35,564 nucleotides of DNA from VFJL01 sp043721435. Its GTDB lineage: Bacteria > Pseudomonadota > Gammaproteobacteria > Burkholderiales > Nitrosomonadaceae. The notes below the pieces were generated by a model that was not told the DNA's origin, did not search any database, and saw only the letters and a list, made by a program, of their open reading frames with translations. Positions within the stretch are counted from its first letter, which is position 1, and each line of letters starts with the position of its first letter. A program made the translations under genes and the position numbers. The DNA lies in assembly GCA_043721435.1 (NCBI GenBank), contig JAYSQR010000016.1, positions 1 through 35,564 of the forward strand, in the 5' to 3' direction. This document shows, in pieces, positions 7,468-14,027 of this stretch.

Positions 7468-7735
7468 GCTGCCGCACGTCTCAGGTGCCGCAGTAGTTAG
7501 GGCACTCGAACGCTTGGATTCGCCAATCCGGTAGTCACGTCATCATGCGGCGCGGTTCCAAAGGCTGCATTGTTCCAATGCACAGCGAAGTCAAGGTTGG
7601 TACGCGGTGCGAGGATGATTCTCTCTACGCGGATGATGCATTGTTCCAATGCACAGCGAAGTCAAGGTTGGTACTCTTGCTGGTGTTTTGCGCCAAGCCG
7701 ACATATCGCCAGACGAATTCATCGCGGCCTTGTGA
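7460..7735 (+). pseudogene. hicA: HicA-family mRNA interferase toxin, inactivated
   Basis: Three pieces of a HicA toxin are recognisable in different frames. The first is the start MPKLPHVSGAAVVRALERL, overlapping the hicB stop. The second is the catalytic-His segment QSGSHVIMRRGSKGCIVPMHSEVKVGT. The third is the end TLAGVLRQADISPDEFIAAL with TGA at 7733–7735. Between the first two pieces a few codons and the frame are lost near 7520–7530, producing an early stop. Between the second and third, a 71-base insertion repeats 38 bases of the gene and shifts the frame again. HicA is a small double-stranded-RNA-binding-fold RNase. This copy cannot make a full protein. Confidence 0.85.
7566..7674 (+). 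repeat. 38-bp direct repeat inside hicA
   Basis: The 38 bases at 7566–7603 recur without change at 7637–7674, offset by 71 bases. The 33 bases between the copies do not belong to HicA and themselves end in a short echo: TACGCGG occurs at 7601–7607 and again at 7626–7632. Because 71 is not a multiple of three, the duplication breaks the hicA frame. Identical copies suggest a recent event. Confidence 0.9.
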
Positions 7736-7767
7736 TCTGGGTGCTCAACTGCCGAATAGAATAGTTT

Positions 7768-8850
7768 TCAGCTTATCAACCAGCTCGTCAATTCGGCTTT
7801 ACGGTCGCCACGATCCATGCCGATAAACTTCTTCAGCATATCCGTGATCGTATCGGCCGCCAGTTCTTCCACGATGAAAACCAGTTGGGTGCCAGACAGT
7901 CCTTGCGGCCAGCACTCCAGTGTCTCGATCGGAAACAGCATATGCTGGATGCCGTGAATGACATGCGGCTTGTCGTCATCATCGAAATGGACGATACCTT
8001 TTATCCGCAGGATATGCTCGCCGTACATGCTGGCGAGCATTTGCAATGCGGTGAGCAGCCCAAGGCGGGGAAGCGGCTGCTCGAACGTCAGGCAGAACGA
8101 ATGAATGCGCTCATGCTGGTTACTGCTGCTGGCGGTGGCTCGGCGCAGATGCATGTGCAGACCCGGATCGATTTGAATCGGCCGATAAGCATCAGGTTGC
8201 TGCCAGCGCTGTCCATCAGCATTCTCGTCCGGTGAATGATGGGTCGTTGTCTCGAGAAAAATTTCGGGGTCGACCTTTCCATTCGCGACAGGGTGGATGG
8301 TGGCGACCGAATTGAGCGCCTGCAGCTGCTCGGTCAAAGCCGCAATTTGTTCCGCGCTTGCCAAGTCAGTCTTGGTGATCAGTAACTGGTCTGCAACCAC
8401 TGCCTGTTTCAGTGATTCGGGCTGCCGTTTCAATTGCTCCGCACCGAAAGCAGCATCGACGCAGGTAATGACACCGGCCACGCTGTAATGTTGCAGGATG
8501 GTCGGGTGATTCAGCAGCTCGTGCAAAATGGGCGCAGGATCGGCTAGGCCGGTGGTTTCGATAATCACACGTTTGAAATTCGGTATTTTCTTGTCCTGCC
8601 GCTGCCAGAACAGCGTGCGCAGCGCACTGGAAAGCTCGCCGCGCATGGCGCAGCAGATGCAGCCGTTACCGAGCACCACGGTACTTTCCGGCACCGCTTC
8701 AATCAGGTGGTGATCAAGCGCGATCGCGCCGAACTCGTTGACCAGTATGGCACTGTCGGCAAGTTGCGGCGTCTTCAGCAGGTTGTTGAGCAGCGTGGTC
8801 TTGCCGCTTCCGAGAAAGCCGGTGAGGATGATGAGTGGTATTTTCTGCAT
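7768..8850 (-). CDS. G3E-family (CobW/COG0523) metallochaperone GTPase
   Basis: 360-residue P-loop GTPase. The Walker A motif is GFLGSGKTT at residues 11–19. The metal-binding CxCC motif of the COG0523 family is C64-I-C66-C67, inside GNGCICCAMRGEL. There is a NEFG switch segment near 38–41 and a TKTD guanine-specificity motif. The C-terminal CobW domain follows (HSFCLTFEQPLPRLGLL, then IKGIVHFDDDDKPHVIHGIQHM). Relatives deliver zinc or other metals to client proteins (ZNG1, ZigA, YciC) or cobalt (CobW). No cobalamin genes and no Zur box were seen nearby, so a zinc-type role is more likely but unproven. A ribosome-binding AAGGA precedes the ATG. Confidence 0.92.
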   Translation of the reverse strand: MQKIPLIILTGFLGSGKTTLLNNLLKTPQLADSAILVNEFGAIALDHHLIEAVPESTVVLGNGCICCAMRGELSSALRTLFWQRQDKKIPNFKRVIIETTGLADPAPILHELLNHPTILQHYSVAGVITCVDAAFGAEQLKRQPESLKQAVVADQLLITKTDLASAEQIAALTEQLQALNSVATIHPVANGKVDPEIFLETTTHHSPDENADGQRWQQPDAYRPIQIDPGLHMHLRRATASSSNQHERIHSFCLTFEQPLPRLGLLTALQMLASMYGEHILRIKGIVHFDDDDKPHVIHGIQHMLFPIETLECWPQGLSGTQLVFIVEELAADTITDMLKKFIGMDRGDRKAELTSWLIS

Positions 8851-9075
8851 TTCCTTAGATTTTCATTTGATCAGGTGCGGCCGCATGCCGATTGTGGAAA
8901 ACAGGGCAGGGCGCCGATGTGCCTCTTATGCAGTATCATTGCGACCGACAGCATCATACTTTACCATCCCGTCAGGGATCAAACTGCGCCCCTCGTCGCT
9001 GCCTGATCAGTTTCTTTCAAGGCATCTCCAGGCAGGAGGGGGGAATGCCTGTCCGCCACGACTCAAATAGGACCG

Positions 9076-10521
9076 ATGGATTTTCTGCCAATTTTTATCA
9101 ATGTAAAAAACCGCAACTGCCTGGTGGTTGGCGGCGGAGAGGTGGCTGCGCGCAAAGTCGCTCTGCTGCTGCGGGCAGGCGCGCGCGTCACCGTGATTTC
9201 TCCGGAGCTTGGTACAGAGCTCAGTGAGCAACTGCACCAGGGAAGCATCGTGCATCGCGCCGAAATATTTCGTCCCGATCATCTTGACGATGCGGTGCTG
9301 GTGATTGCCGCCACCGCTGACCGTTCGGTCAATCAGCAGGTTTCCGCAGCGGCCGGTAAACTGCGCATTCCGGTCAACGTGGTGGACAATCCCGATCTGT
9401 GCTCCTTCATCATGCCGTCCATTGTCGATCGTACTCCCATGCTGATCGCGGTTTCAAGCGGCGGCACATCGCCGGTGCTGGCAAGGTTGCTGCGCGCCCG
9501 CCTGGAAAGCATGATCCCGGAAGCATATGGGCGTCTGGCGACTTATGCTGGCAATGTGCGTGCGCGGGTGAAATCGCGCTTCTCTCACCCGGAAAAGCGG
9601 CGCATGTTCTGGGAAAAAGCATTGCAGGGACCCTTCGCCGAAATGGTGTTTGCTGGCAAGGATCAGGCGGCGCAGGATTATCTGGAGCGTTCGCTGCAAA
9701 GCGAGGCCGATGATATGCCGCAGGGGGAGGTTTATCTGGTGGGCGCCGGGCCGGGGAATCCAGACCTGCTGACTTTCCGCGCAATGCGCCTGATGCAGCA
9801 GGCGGATGTGGTGGTGTATGACCGTCTGGTCTCGCCCGTGATACTCGACATGGTGCGCCGGGATGCGCCGCGCATCTATGCAGGCAAGGAACGCAGCATT
9901 CACGCCATGCCGCAGGAATCCATCAATGAGTTGCTGGTGCGGCTGGCGCAAGAAGGCAAGCGCGTGCTGCGGCTGAAAGGCGGCGACCCTTTCATCTTCG
10001 GTCGCGGTGGCGAGGAAATCGAAACGTTATCCAGCCGAGGTATTCCGTTCCAGGTGGTTCCAGGCATCACGGCGGCTTCCGGGGTGGCATCTTATGCCGG
10101 CATTCCGCTCACCCACCGGGATTATGCGCAGTCGTGCATTTTCGTCACCGGCCACCTCAAGGACGGCAGCGTGGATCTGGACTGGCAGGCGCTGGCGCGG
10201 CCACATCAGACCATCGTGATTTACATGGGGCTGCTGGGCTTGCCGGTGCTGTGCCGACAGTTGATCGCACACGGCTTACCGGCCACGATGCCTGCTGCCA
10301 TTGTGCAGCAAGGCACTACCCACCAGCAGCGGGTGCTGGTGGGCTCGCTGGAAACATTGCCCGATCTGACTGTCCATGCCAATCTGACCCCTCCCACCCT
10401 CATCATCGTCGGCGAGGTGGTGAAACTACATCAGAAACTTGCCTGGTTCGAGCCGGGGAGTGATCTTTGTGCTGACACGCCCGTGGCGAACAAGGAGAAC
10501 ACTACTGCGGAACGGCTCTAA
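9076..10521 (+). CDS. cysG: siroheme synthase (fused dehydrogenase/ferrochelatase and uroporphyrinogen-III C-methyltransferase)
   Basis: 481-residue trifunctional CysG. The N-terminal half has an NAD-binding Rossmann motif VVGGGEVAARKVALLL (about residues 15–30) and the SSGGTSPVLARLLR segment. It oxidises precorrin-2 and inserts iron. The C-terminal half is a SAM methyltransferase beginning GEVYLVGAGPGNPDLLTFRAM near 218, with VVYDRLVSP, RLKGGDPFIFGRGGEE and VVPGITAASG blocks. It methylates uroporphyrinogen III. Together they make siroheme, the cofactor of sulfite and assimilatory nitrite reductases. Length matches E. coli CysG (457) with a slightly longer end. The start ATG has TAGGA just upstream. 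A stronger AGGAGG upstream belongs to an out-of-frame ATG. Confidence 0.96.
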   Translation: MDFLPIFINVKNRNCLVVGGGEVAARKVALLLRAGARVTVISPELGTELSEQLHQGSIVHRAEIFRPDHLDDAVLVIAATADRSVNQQVSAAAGKLRIPVNVVDNPDLCSFIMPSIVDRTPMLIAVSSGGTSPVLARLLRARLESMIPEAYGRLATYAGNVRARVKSRFSHPEKRRMFWEKALQGPFAEMVFAGKDQAAQDYLERSLQSEADDMPQGEVYLVGAGPGNPDLLTFRAMRLMQQADVVVYDRLVSPVILDMVRRDAPRIYAGKERSIHAMPQESINELLVRLAQEGKRVLRLKGGDPFIFGRGGEEIETLSSRGIPFQVVPGITAASGVASYAGIPLTHRDYAQSCIFVTGHLKDGSVDLDWQALARPHQTIVIYMGLLGLPVLCRQLIAHGLPATMPAAIVQQGTTHQQRVLVGSLETLPDLTVHANLTPPTLIIVGEVVKLHQKLAWFEPGSDLCADTPVANKENTTAERL

Positions 10522-10572
10522 CCACTTGAAAAAATGAGGATTCAGAAAGTAAAAATTGGCGCGTCAGCTGCA

Positions 10573-10734
10573 TCAGGGTTTCTGCTCGGGGTCCCTGTCT
10601 TTCTCGGGAATATGGTGGTCCTGCTTGATGACAGTCCCGTAGGTTGAAGGATCGGGGGAGTCTGGTGTTGTAGGTTTACCGCAGGCGGTCAGGGTCAGTA
10701 CCACTAGAGCGGCAGCGAAGGGTGCAAATCTCAT
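10573..10734 (-). CDS. small predicted lipoprotein
   Basis: A 53-residue open frame: a short basic start (MRFAPF), a hydrophobic stretch (AAALVVLTLT) and a lipobox L-T-A-C with Cys18, followed by a hydrophilic, Pro/Asp-rich mature part of about 35 residues. This fits a type II signal peptide and a tiny membrane-anchored peptide. I recognise no family beyond small lipoproteins such as LptM/YifL-like or entericidin-like peptides, and do not assign one. A GGAG ribosome-binding site lies 8 bases before the ATG. The gene is divergent from fnr, with a perfect FNR box between them, so low-oxygen control is plausible. Confidence 0.7.
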   Translation of the reverse strand: MRFAPFAAALVVLTLTACGKPTTPDSPDPSTYGTVIKQDHHIPEKDRDPEQKP

Positions 10735-10813
10735 GATTCAATCTCCATAAGTAGAACATTCTCTTTTTGTGGTGTTACGGATAGAATGATGGCTGTAACG
10801 GCTGTATCTTATT

Positions 10814-10827
10814 TTGATTTAAATCAA
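10814..10827. promoter_or_regulatory. FNR/ANR-type operator (perfect palindrome)
   Basis: TTGAT-TTAA-ATCAA matches the FNR consensus TTGATNNNNATCAA at every fixed position. It lies between the lipoprotein gene (minus) and fnr (plus). For the lipoprotein, a −10-like CATCAT sits where a class II FNR-activated promoter would need it, with the box centred about −41.5. For fnr, the box centre is about 53 bases before the ATG, allowing autoregulation. Confidence 0.85.
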
Positions 10828-10873
10828 ATTGGAGCGCTATTTCAGCTATTCATATCCAGAAAGGGGAAACCCC

Positions 10874-11617
10874 ATGCCACCAGATTCTCTGATAACGAAA
10901 AAACTTAAATCGAACATAAAGGCTAGCTGTTCTTCTTGTAGCTTGCGGGAGTTATGTTTGCCGGTGGGGCTTAACGAGCAGGAAGTCAGAGCTCTCGACC
11001 ACCTGGTCAATCAGCGGCATAAAATCCGGCGTGGTGAACACTTGCATCGCGCCGGTCTAGGTTTTCACTCACTTCACGTTGCTCGCACTGGTTTCTTCAA
11101 GACTTATGTACTGCAAGAGGATGGGCGTGAGCAGGTCACCGGCTTTCATATGCCAGGAGAAGTGCTGGGGCTGGACGCCATCAGCGCGGATACGCACACT
11201 TTCAATGCAGTGGCGCTGGAAGATAGCGAAGTATGTGAAATCCCCTTCGCCAAACTGGAAGGGATTGGGCGTACCATTCCATCGCTAATGCACCATTTCC
11301 ACAAAATAATGAGCCGCGAAATCGTGCGCGATCGTGGGATGCTGCTACTTGGCGGCATGAAAGCGGGAGAGCGTCTGGTTGCTTTCCTGCTCAATCTTTC
11401 GCACCGTTTCGCCAAGCGCGGCTATTCCCCCCTGGATTTTAATCTGCGCATGACGCGCGAGGAAATCGGGAGTTACCTGGGATTGAAGCTAGAAACCATT
11501 AGTCGTGCGTTTTCCAGGCTGCAGGAAGACGGACTCATCAACGTCAATAACAAGCACATCCGGCTGAATGATATCGACCACCTCAGACGCCAATACGGCA
11601 GCTCTTCTTGTGAATAG
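10874..11617 (+). CDS. fnr: FNR-type oxygen-sensing transcription regulator
   Basis: 247-residue Crp/Fnr protein. Four cysteines fit the [4Fe-4S] oxygen sensor: C19, C22 and C28 in CSSCSLRELC, and C121 in SEVCEIPF. The cyclic-nucleotide-binding-like barrel follows, then the HTH with the recognition helix ETISRAFSRLQEDGLI. Its E-xx-SR residues read TTGAT half-sites in FNR. I chose the ATG at 10874, preceded by AAGGGGAA; an in-frame ATG 15 codons upstream lacks a good ribosome-binding site and sits almost on the operator. A perfect FNR box upstream suggests autoregulation. It probably controls microaerobic or denitrification-type genes. Confidence 0.95.
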   Translation: MPPDSLITKKLKSNIKASCSSCSLRELCLPVGLNEQEVRALDHLVNQRHKIRRGEHLHRAGLGFHSLHVARTGFFKTYVLQEDGREQVTGFHMPGEVLGLDAISADTHTFNAVALEDSEVCEIPFAKLEGIGRTIPSLMHHFHKIMSREIVRDRGMLLLGGMKAGERLVAFLLNLSHRFAKRGYSPLDFNLRMTREEIGSYLGLKLETISRAFSRLQEDGLINVNNKHIRLNDIDHLRRQYGSSSCE

Positions 11618-11690
11618 AATGGCCGGTTTCGTACGGGAATAAGCAGCGCCACAGGGTCCGGGCACTTCCGCTGCCGTATATGACTACCGA

Positions 11691-12329
11691 TTATTTGTTC
11701 GGCTGCGGCGTGATGCGCAGATACGGACGCGGCGCTACATAGCCCTTCGGAAATTTCTGCTTGATGACCGCCTCGTCCTGTATCGTCAGCGGGATGATTA
11801 CATCATCACCATCGCACCAGTTGCCCGGCGTCGCCACCGAATAATTATCAGTCAATTGCAGCGCATCAATGACACGCAGCACTTCGACAAAATTACGCCC
11901 GGTACTCATTGGGTAGGTAATGATCAGACGTACCTTCTTTTTCGGATCGATAATGAACAGCGAACGTACCGTCATGGTCCCTGACTGATTCGGGTGAATC
12001 ATGTCGTACAGGCTCGCGACCTTCTTGTTCTCATCCGCGATGATCGGAAAGCCAACTACGGTATTCTGCGTTTCCTCGATGTCCTTAATCCACTCCACGT
12101 GCTTGTCTGCCGGATCAACCGACAAGCCAATTGCCTTAACATTGCGCCTGTCAAACTCAGGCTTGAGTTTCGCGGTCAAGCCGAGTTCGGTCGTGCATAC
12201 GGGTGTGAAATCGGCGGGATGGGAAAATAGCACCACCCAGGAATCACCCGCCCATTCGTGAAATTTGATCCTGCCGATAGTGGAATCTTGCTCAAAATCA
12301 GGTGCAGTATCACCCAAGCGTAAAGTCAT
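11691..12329 (-). CDS. 1-Cys peroxiredoxin (Prx6 family)
   Basis: 212-residue thiol peroxidase that reduces hydrogen peroxide and organic peroxides in the cytoplasm. The active-site motif is PADFTPVCTTE with peroxidatic C45, preceded by WVVLFSHP. The conserved Arg lies in YPMSTGRN. The long C-terminal part (LQLTDNYSVATPGNWCDGDDVIIP) is typical of Prx6 and not of the 2-Cys AhpC group. A second Cys in NWCDGDD is common in this family but not a standard resolving Cys. There is a strong GGAGG ribosome-binding site and a good promoter directly upstream, so it is probably transcribed alone. It converges on fnr across 73 bases. Confidence 0.95.
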   Translation of the reverse strand: MTLRLGDTAPDFEQDSTIGRIKFHEWAGDSWVVLFSHPADFTPVCTTELGLTAKLKPEFDRRNVKAIGLSVDPADKHVEWIKDIEETQNTVVGFPIIADENKKVASLYDMIHPNQSGTMTVRSLFIIDPKKKVRLIITYPMSTGRNFVEVLRVIDALQLTDNYSVATPGNWCDGDDVIIPLTIQDEAVIKQKFPKGYVAPRPYLRITPQPNK

Positions 12330-12362
12330 GGCATCCTCCGTTAGATAGAAAATTGAAAGCAG

Positions 12363-12391
12363 AATATAGTCTGACTTGCATAATGGATCAA
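12363..12391 (-). promoter_or_regulatory. sigma-70-type promoter of the peroxiredoxin gene
   Basis: On the minus strand, TTGATC (12386–12391) and TATATT (12363–12368) are separated by 17 bases and match consensus at 4/6 and 5/6. The transcription start would be near 12356, about 27 bases before the ATG at 12329. No OxyR-type spaced motif was seen. Confidence 0.65.
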
Positions 12392-12412
12392 CAATAGTTG
12401 GCCATCATTTAT

Positions 12413-13006
12413 TCAATTCTGTCCATGACCGCCACCATACATGCCATGACCCATTTCCAGGGTTTTAAGCTGGTTCCTTTGATCAGCCGATAAAATGGCA
12501 TTTACTGCATTACGATCTCTGATGTGCTGCTCGATCATTGCGTTGAAAGCCTCCGCATGATCTTTGCCGAGCTTGCGCAAGGTGGCATCATCGGTGCCGG
12601 GTTTCATGCTTTCTTGATGAAATTCCATCATGCTTTTATAGATTTTTTGTTTGAACTGCTGATGTTCTTGTGTGTGCTTCAAGTGCAGGCGGACGATCCT
12701 GCCTAATTGTGCATCGGACAGTTTCAATGCATCCGCGTGGGAGGCAATCATATGCGCATAGCTATGGCCATGCTGCATCATGCCTTCCATGCCGCCCATC
12801 ATGCCGCCGCAACAATTGCCCTCGCCATGGTTGCCGCCACTACCTTTACTTTCGCCATGCTGGTGGGCCTCCGCCAGCATGAAGCTCTTGCCCAGAGACT
12901 GAGTGGTGACGGGGTTATCGGCCGCAAAAGTAATGGGTACGGTACCGAGAATGACCGCAAAAGCCGAACCAACGATGATAGAAAGCATGGACTTATTGTC
13001 GGTCAT
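12413..13006 (-). CDS. CpxP/Spy-like periplasmic metal-stress protein, Met/His/Cys-rich
   Basis: 197-residue exported protein. A signal peptide (MTDNKSMLSIIVGSAFAVILGTVPITFAA) is followed by a His/Gly/Cys/Met cluster, EGNCCGGMMGGMEGMMQHGHSY, that looks able to bind copper or another soft metal. Two LTxxQ-like motifs, LSDAQLGRI and LSADQRNQL, lie about 70 residues apart and enclose long amphipathic helices. That is the layout of CpxP, Spy and CnrX-type proteins. These act as periplasmic chaperones or metal sensors. I chose the start with GGAG upstream; an ATG 13 codons earlier is also in frame. No two-component or sigma-factor partner is adjacent, so a chaperone or metal-buffer role is more likely than sensing. 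Confidence 0.82.
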   Translation of the reverse strand: MTDNKSMLSIIVGSAFAVILGTVPITFAADNPVTTQSLGKSFMLAEAHQHGESKGSGGNHGEGNCCGGMMGGMEGMMQHGHSYAHMIASHADALKLSDAQLGRIVRLHLKHTQEHQQFKQKIYKSMMEFHQESMKPGTDDATLRKLGKDHAEAFNAMIEQHIRDRNAVNAILSADQRNQLKTLEMGHGMYGGGHGQN

Positions 13007-13447
13007 GGTATTTTCTCCTGAGTGTTTGAAGGGATCTTGCGTCACAATTCAGCGGAAAATCCGCTGCCTGGTTGTTGCCGTACTTCTCACAAGTGGAGAA
13101 GTGTTTGCCCTGACGGTTGAAGCGACCGCCGAATTTATAAATAATGCACCCACTTATATATAGATAGCACAAATTTCTGACGTATTGCATTGTACGTGAA
13201 CGAGCGTTTCGGACCGTGTCATGACTAGACTCCTGGTTATTATTAAGGAATTGGCTGTGCAAGAACCTGTTGCGGGAGGTTCGCCGCTATCTTTGTTCGT
13301 GTCTCCAGTGGATAAATGAGCTTCCTGGAACCGTGAATTCTTGTGGCACTAGGAATATTGCTTTTTCAGGCAAGTCGTCCTAACCTAAAAAAGGTGGGAC
13401 TGAGTCACCACCCGAATAATTCCTTGGTTACAAACTTTGAGGAGATC
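13007..13447. other. 441-base divergent intergenic region
   Basis: Lies between the CpxP/Spy-like gene (minus) and the glycine-zipper protein gene (plus). It holds a perfect hairpin AGCGGA-AAA-TCCGCT (13051–13065), an inverted repeat ACTTCTC-N7-GAGAAGT (13082–13102), and an AT-rich stretch with TATATA and TTTATAAAT (13134–13162) likely to contain the leftward promoter. No −35 element is convincing. The right half (13200–13440) shows no recognised gene. Confidence 0.6.
13082..13102. promoter_or_regulatory. 7-N7-7 inverted repeat upstream of the CpxP/Spy-like gene
   Basis: Perfect 7-base arms ACTTCTC and GAGAAGT with a 7-base spacer, centred about 86 bases before the ATG at 13006. The geometry equals that of MerR-family operators. 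However, no −35/−10 pair with the long spacer those regulators need surrounds it, so it may equally be a leader hairpin. Confidence 0.35.
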
Positions 13448-13960
13448 ATGATGCGACGAATCTATTTTCTTGTCCCGGACATTGCCACCACTAAACGTAT
13501 CGTCGATGAATTGCTTCTGGCGCGGATCGAAGAGCGGCATATCCATGTGATTGCAAAGCGCGGCACGCCGCTGGAGGATCTGCCCGAAGCCAACCTGCTG
13601 CAGAAGAGCGATTTCATTCCTGCAGTGGAACATGGGTTGGCGCTTGGCGGCTCAGCCGGCATTCTCGCCGGATTGGTTGCGATCGCTCTTCCCGTCACCG
13701 CGCCGGTAATTGCGGGCGGCGTCCTGCTGGCAACCACTCTCGCGGGCGCAGGTGTGGGTGCGTGGGCCGGCGGCATGGTAGGCATGAGCGTCGGTAGTAC
13801 CCGGATTAAACAGTTCGAGGACGCGATCGAGGCAGGTGAACTGCTGGTGCTGGCCGATGTGCCGAAAGATCGGGTCGATGAGATCGAAGCGCGCGTGAAG
13901 CTGCATCTGCCTCAGGCGCAGATCGAAGGAACTGAGCCGGAAATACCGGCGTTTCCCTGA
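13448..13960 (+). CDS. glycine-zipper membrane protein, DUF1269-like
   Basis: 170-residue protein. A soluble N-terminal part (RRIYFLVPDIATTKRIVDELLLARIEERHIHVIAKRG) precedes a central Gly/Ala-rich membrane region of about 55 residues (GLALGGSAGILAGLVAIALP… AGAGVGAWAGGMVGMSVG). A short charged C-terminal domain with LVLADVPKDRVDEIEARV follows. This matches DUF1269/general-stress-17M-like proteins of unknown function. AGGAG at 13440–13444 serves either of two adjacent ATG codons (13448 or 13451); the second has better spacing. A strong hairpin lies just after the stop, before the thioredoxin/CcdA fusion gene. Confidence 0.75.
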   Translation: MMRRIYFLVPDIATTKRIVDELLLARIEERHIHVIAKRGTPLEDLPEANLLQKSDFIPAVEHGLALGGSAGILAGLVAIALPVTAPVIAGGVLLATTLAGAGVGAWAGGMVGMSVGSTRIKQFEDAIEAGELLVLADVPKDRVDEIEARVKLHLPQAQIEGTEPEIPAFP

Positions 13961-13965
13961 TTACG

Positions 13966-14001
13966 CCGGTTGGTCCGGCAGGCCCTTGACGGACCAGCCG
14001 G
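13966..14001 (+). other. strong intergenic stem-loop
   Basis: CCGGTTGGTCC (13966–13976) pairs with GGACCAGCCGG (13991–14001): 11 pairs with one G·U, and a loop of 14 bases. It begins 6 bases after the stop of the DUF1269-like gene. No U-tract follows, so it is not a classical intrinsic terminator. It may protect the upstream mRNA end or dampen read-through. Confidence 0.6.
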
Positions 14002-14027
14002 ACGTTGCCAGCGAGGGCCGGGCGGAA

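Noticed and set aside
7566..7674. Direct repeats as a minimal CRISPR
   Set aside because: Only two copies, they encode part of HicA in frame with the family, and no cas genes are nearby.
8851..9075. Zur box before the G3E GTPase gene
   Set aside because: No palindrome resembling the Zur consensus was found in the 225-base gap.
13082..13102. CueR/MerR-controlled promoter
   Set aside because: No −35 and −10 hexamers with the long 19–20 base spacer surround the repeat.
13262..13320. 20-codon frame starting at a GTG after AAGGA
   Set aside because: Very short, no recognisable peptide and no coupling to a neighbour; likely chance.
13986..14027. TTG start for the thioredoxin/CcdA fusion
   Set aside because: It lies inside the strong intergenic hairpin and adds residues unlike a signal peptide; the ATG at 14028 is better.
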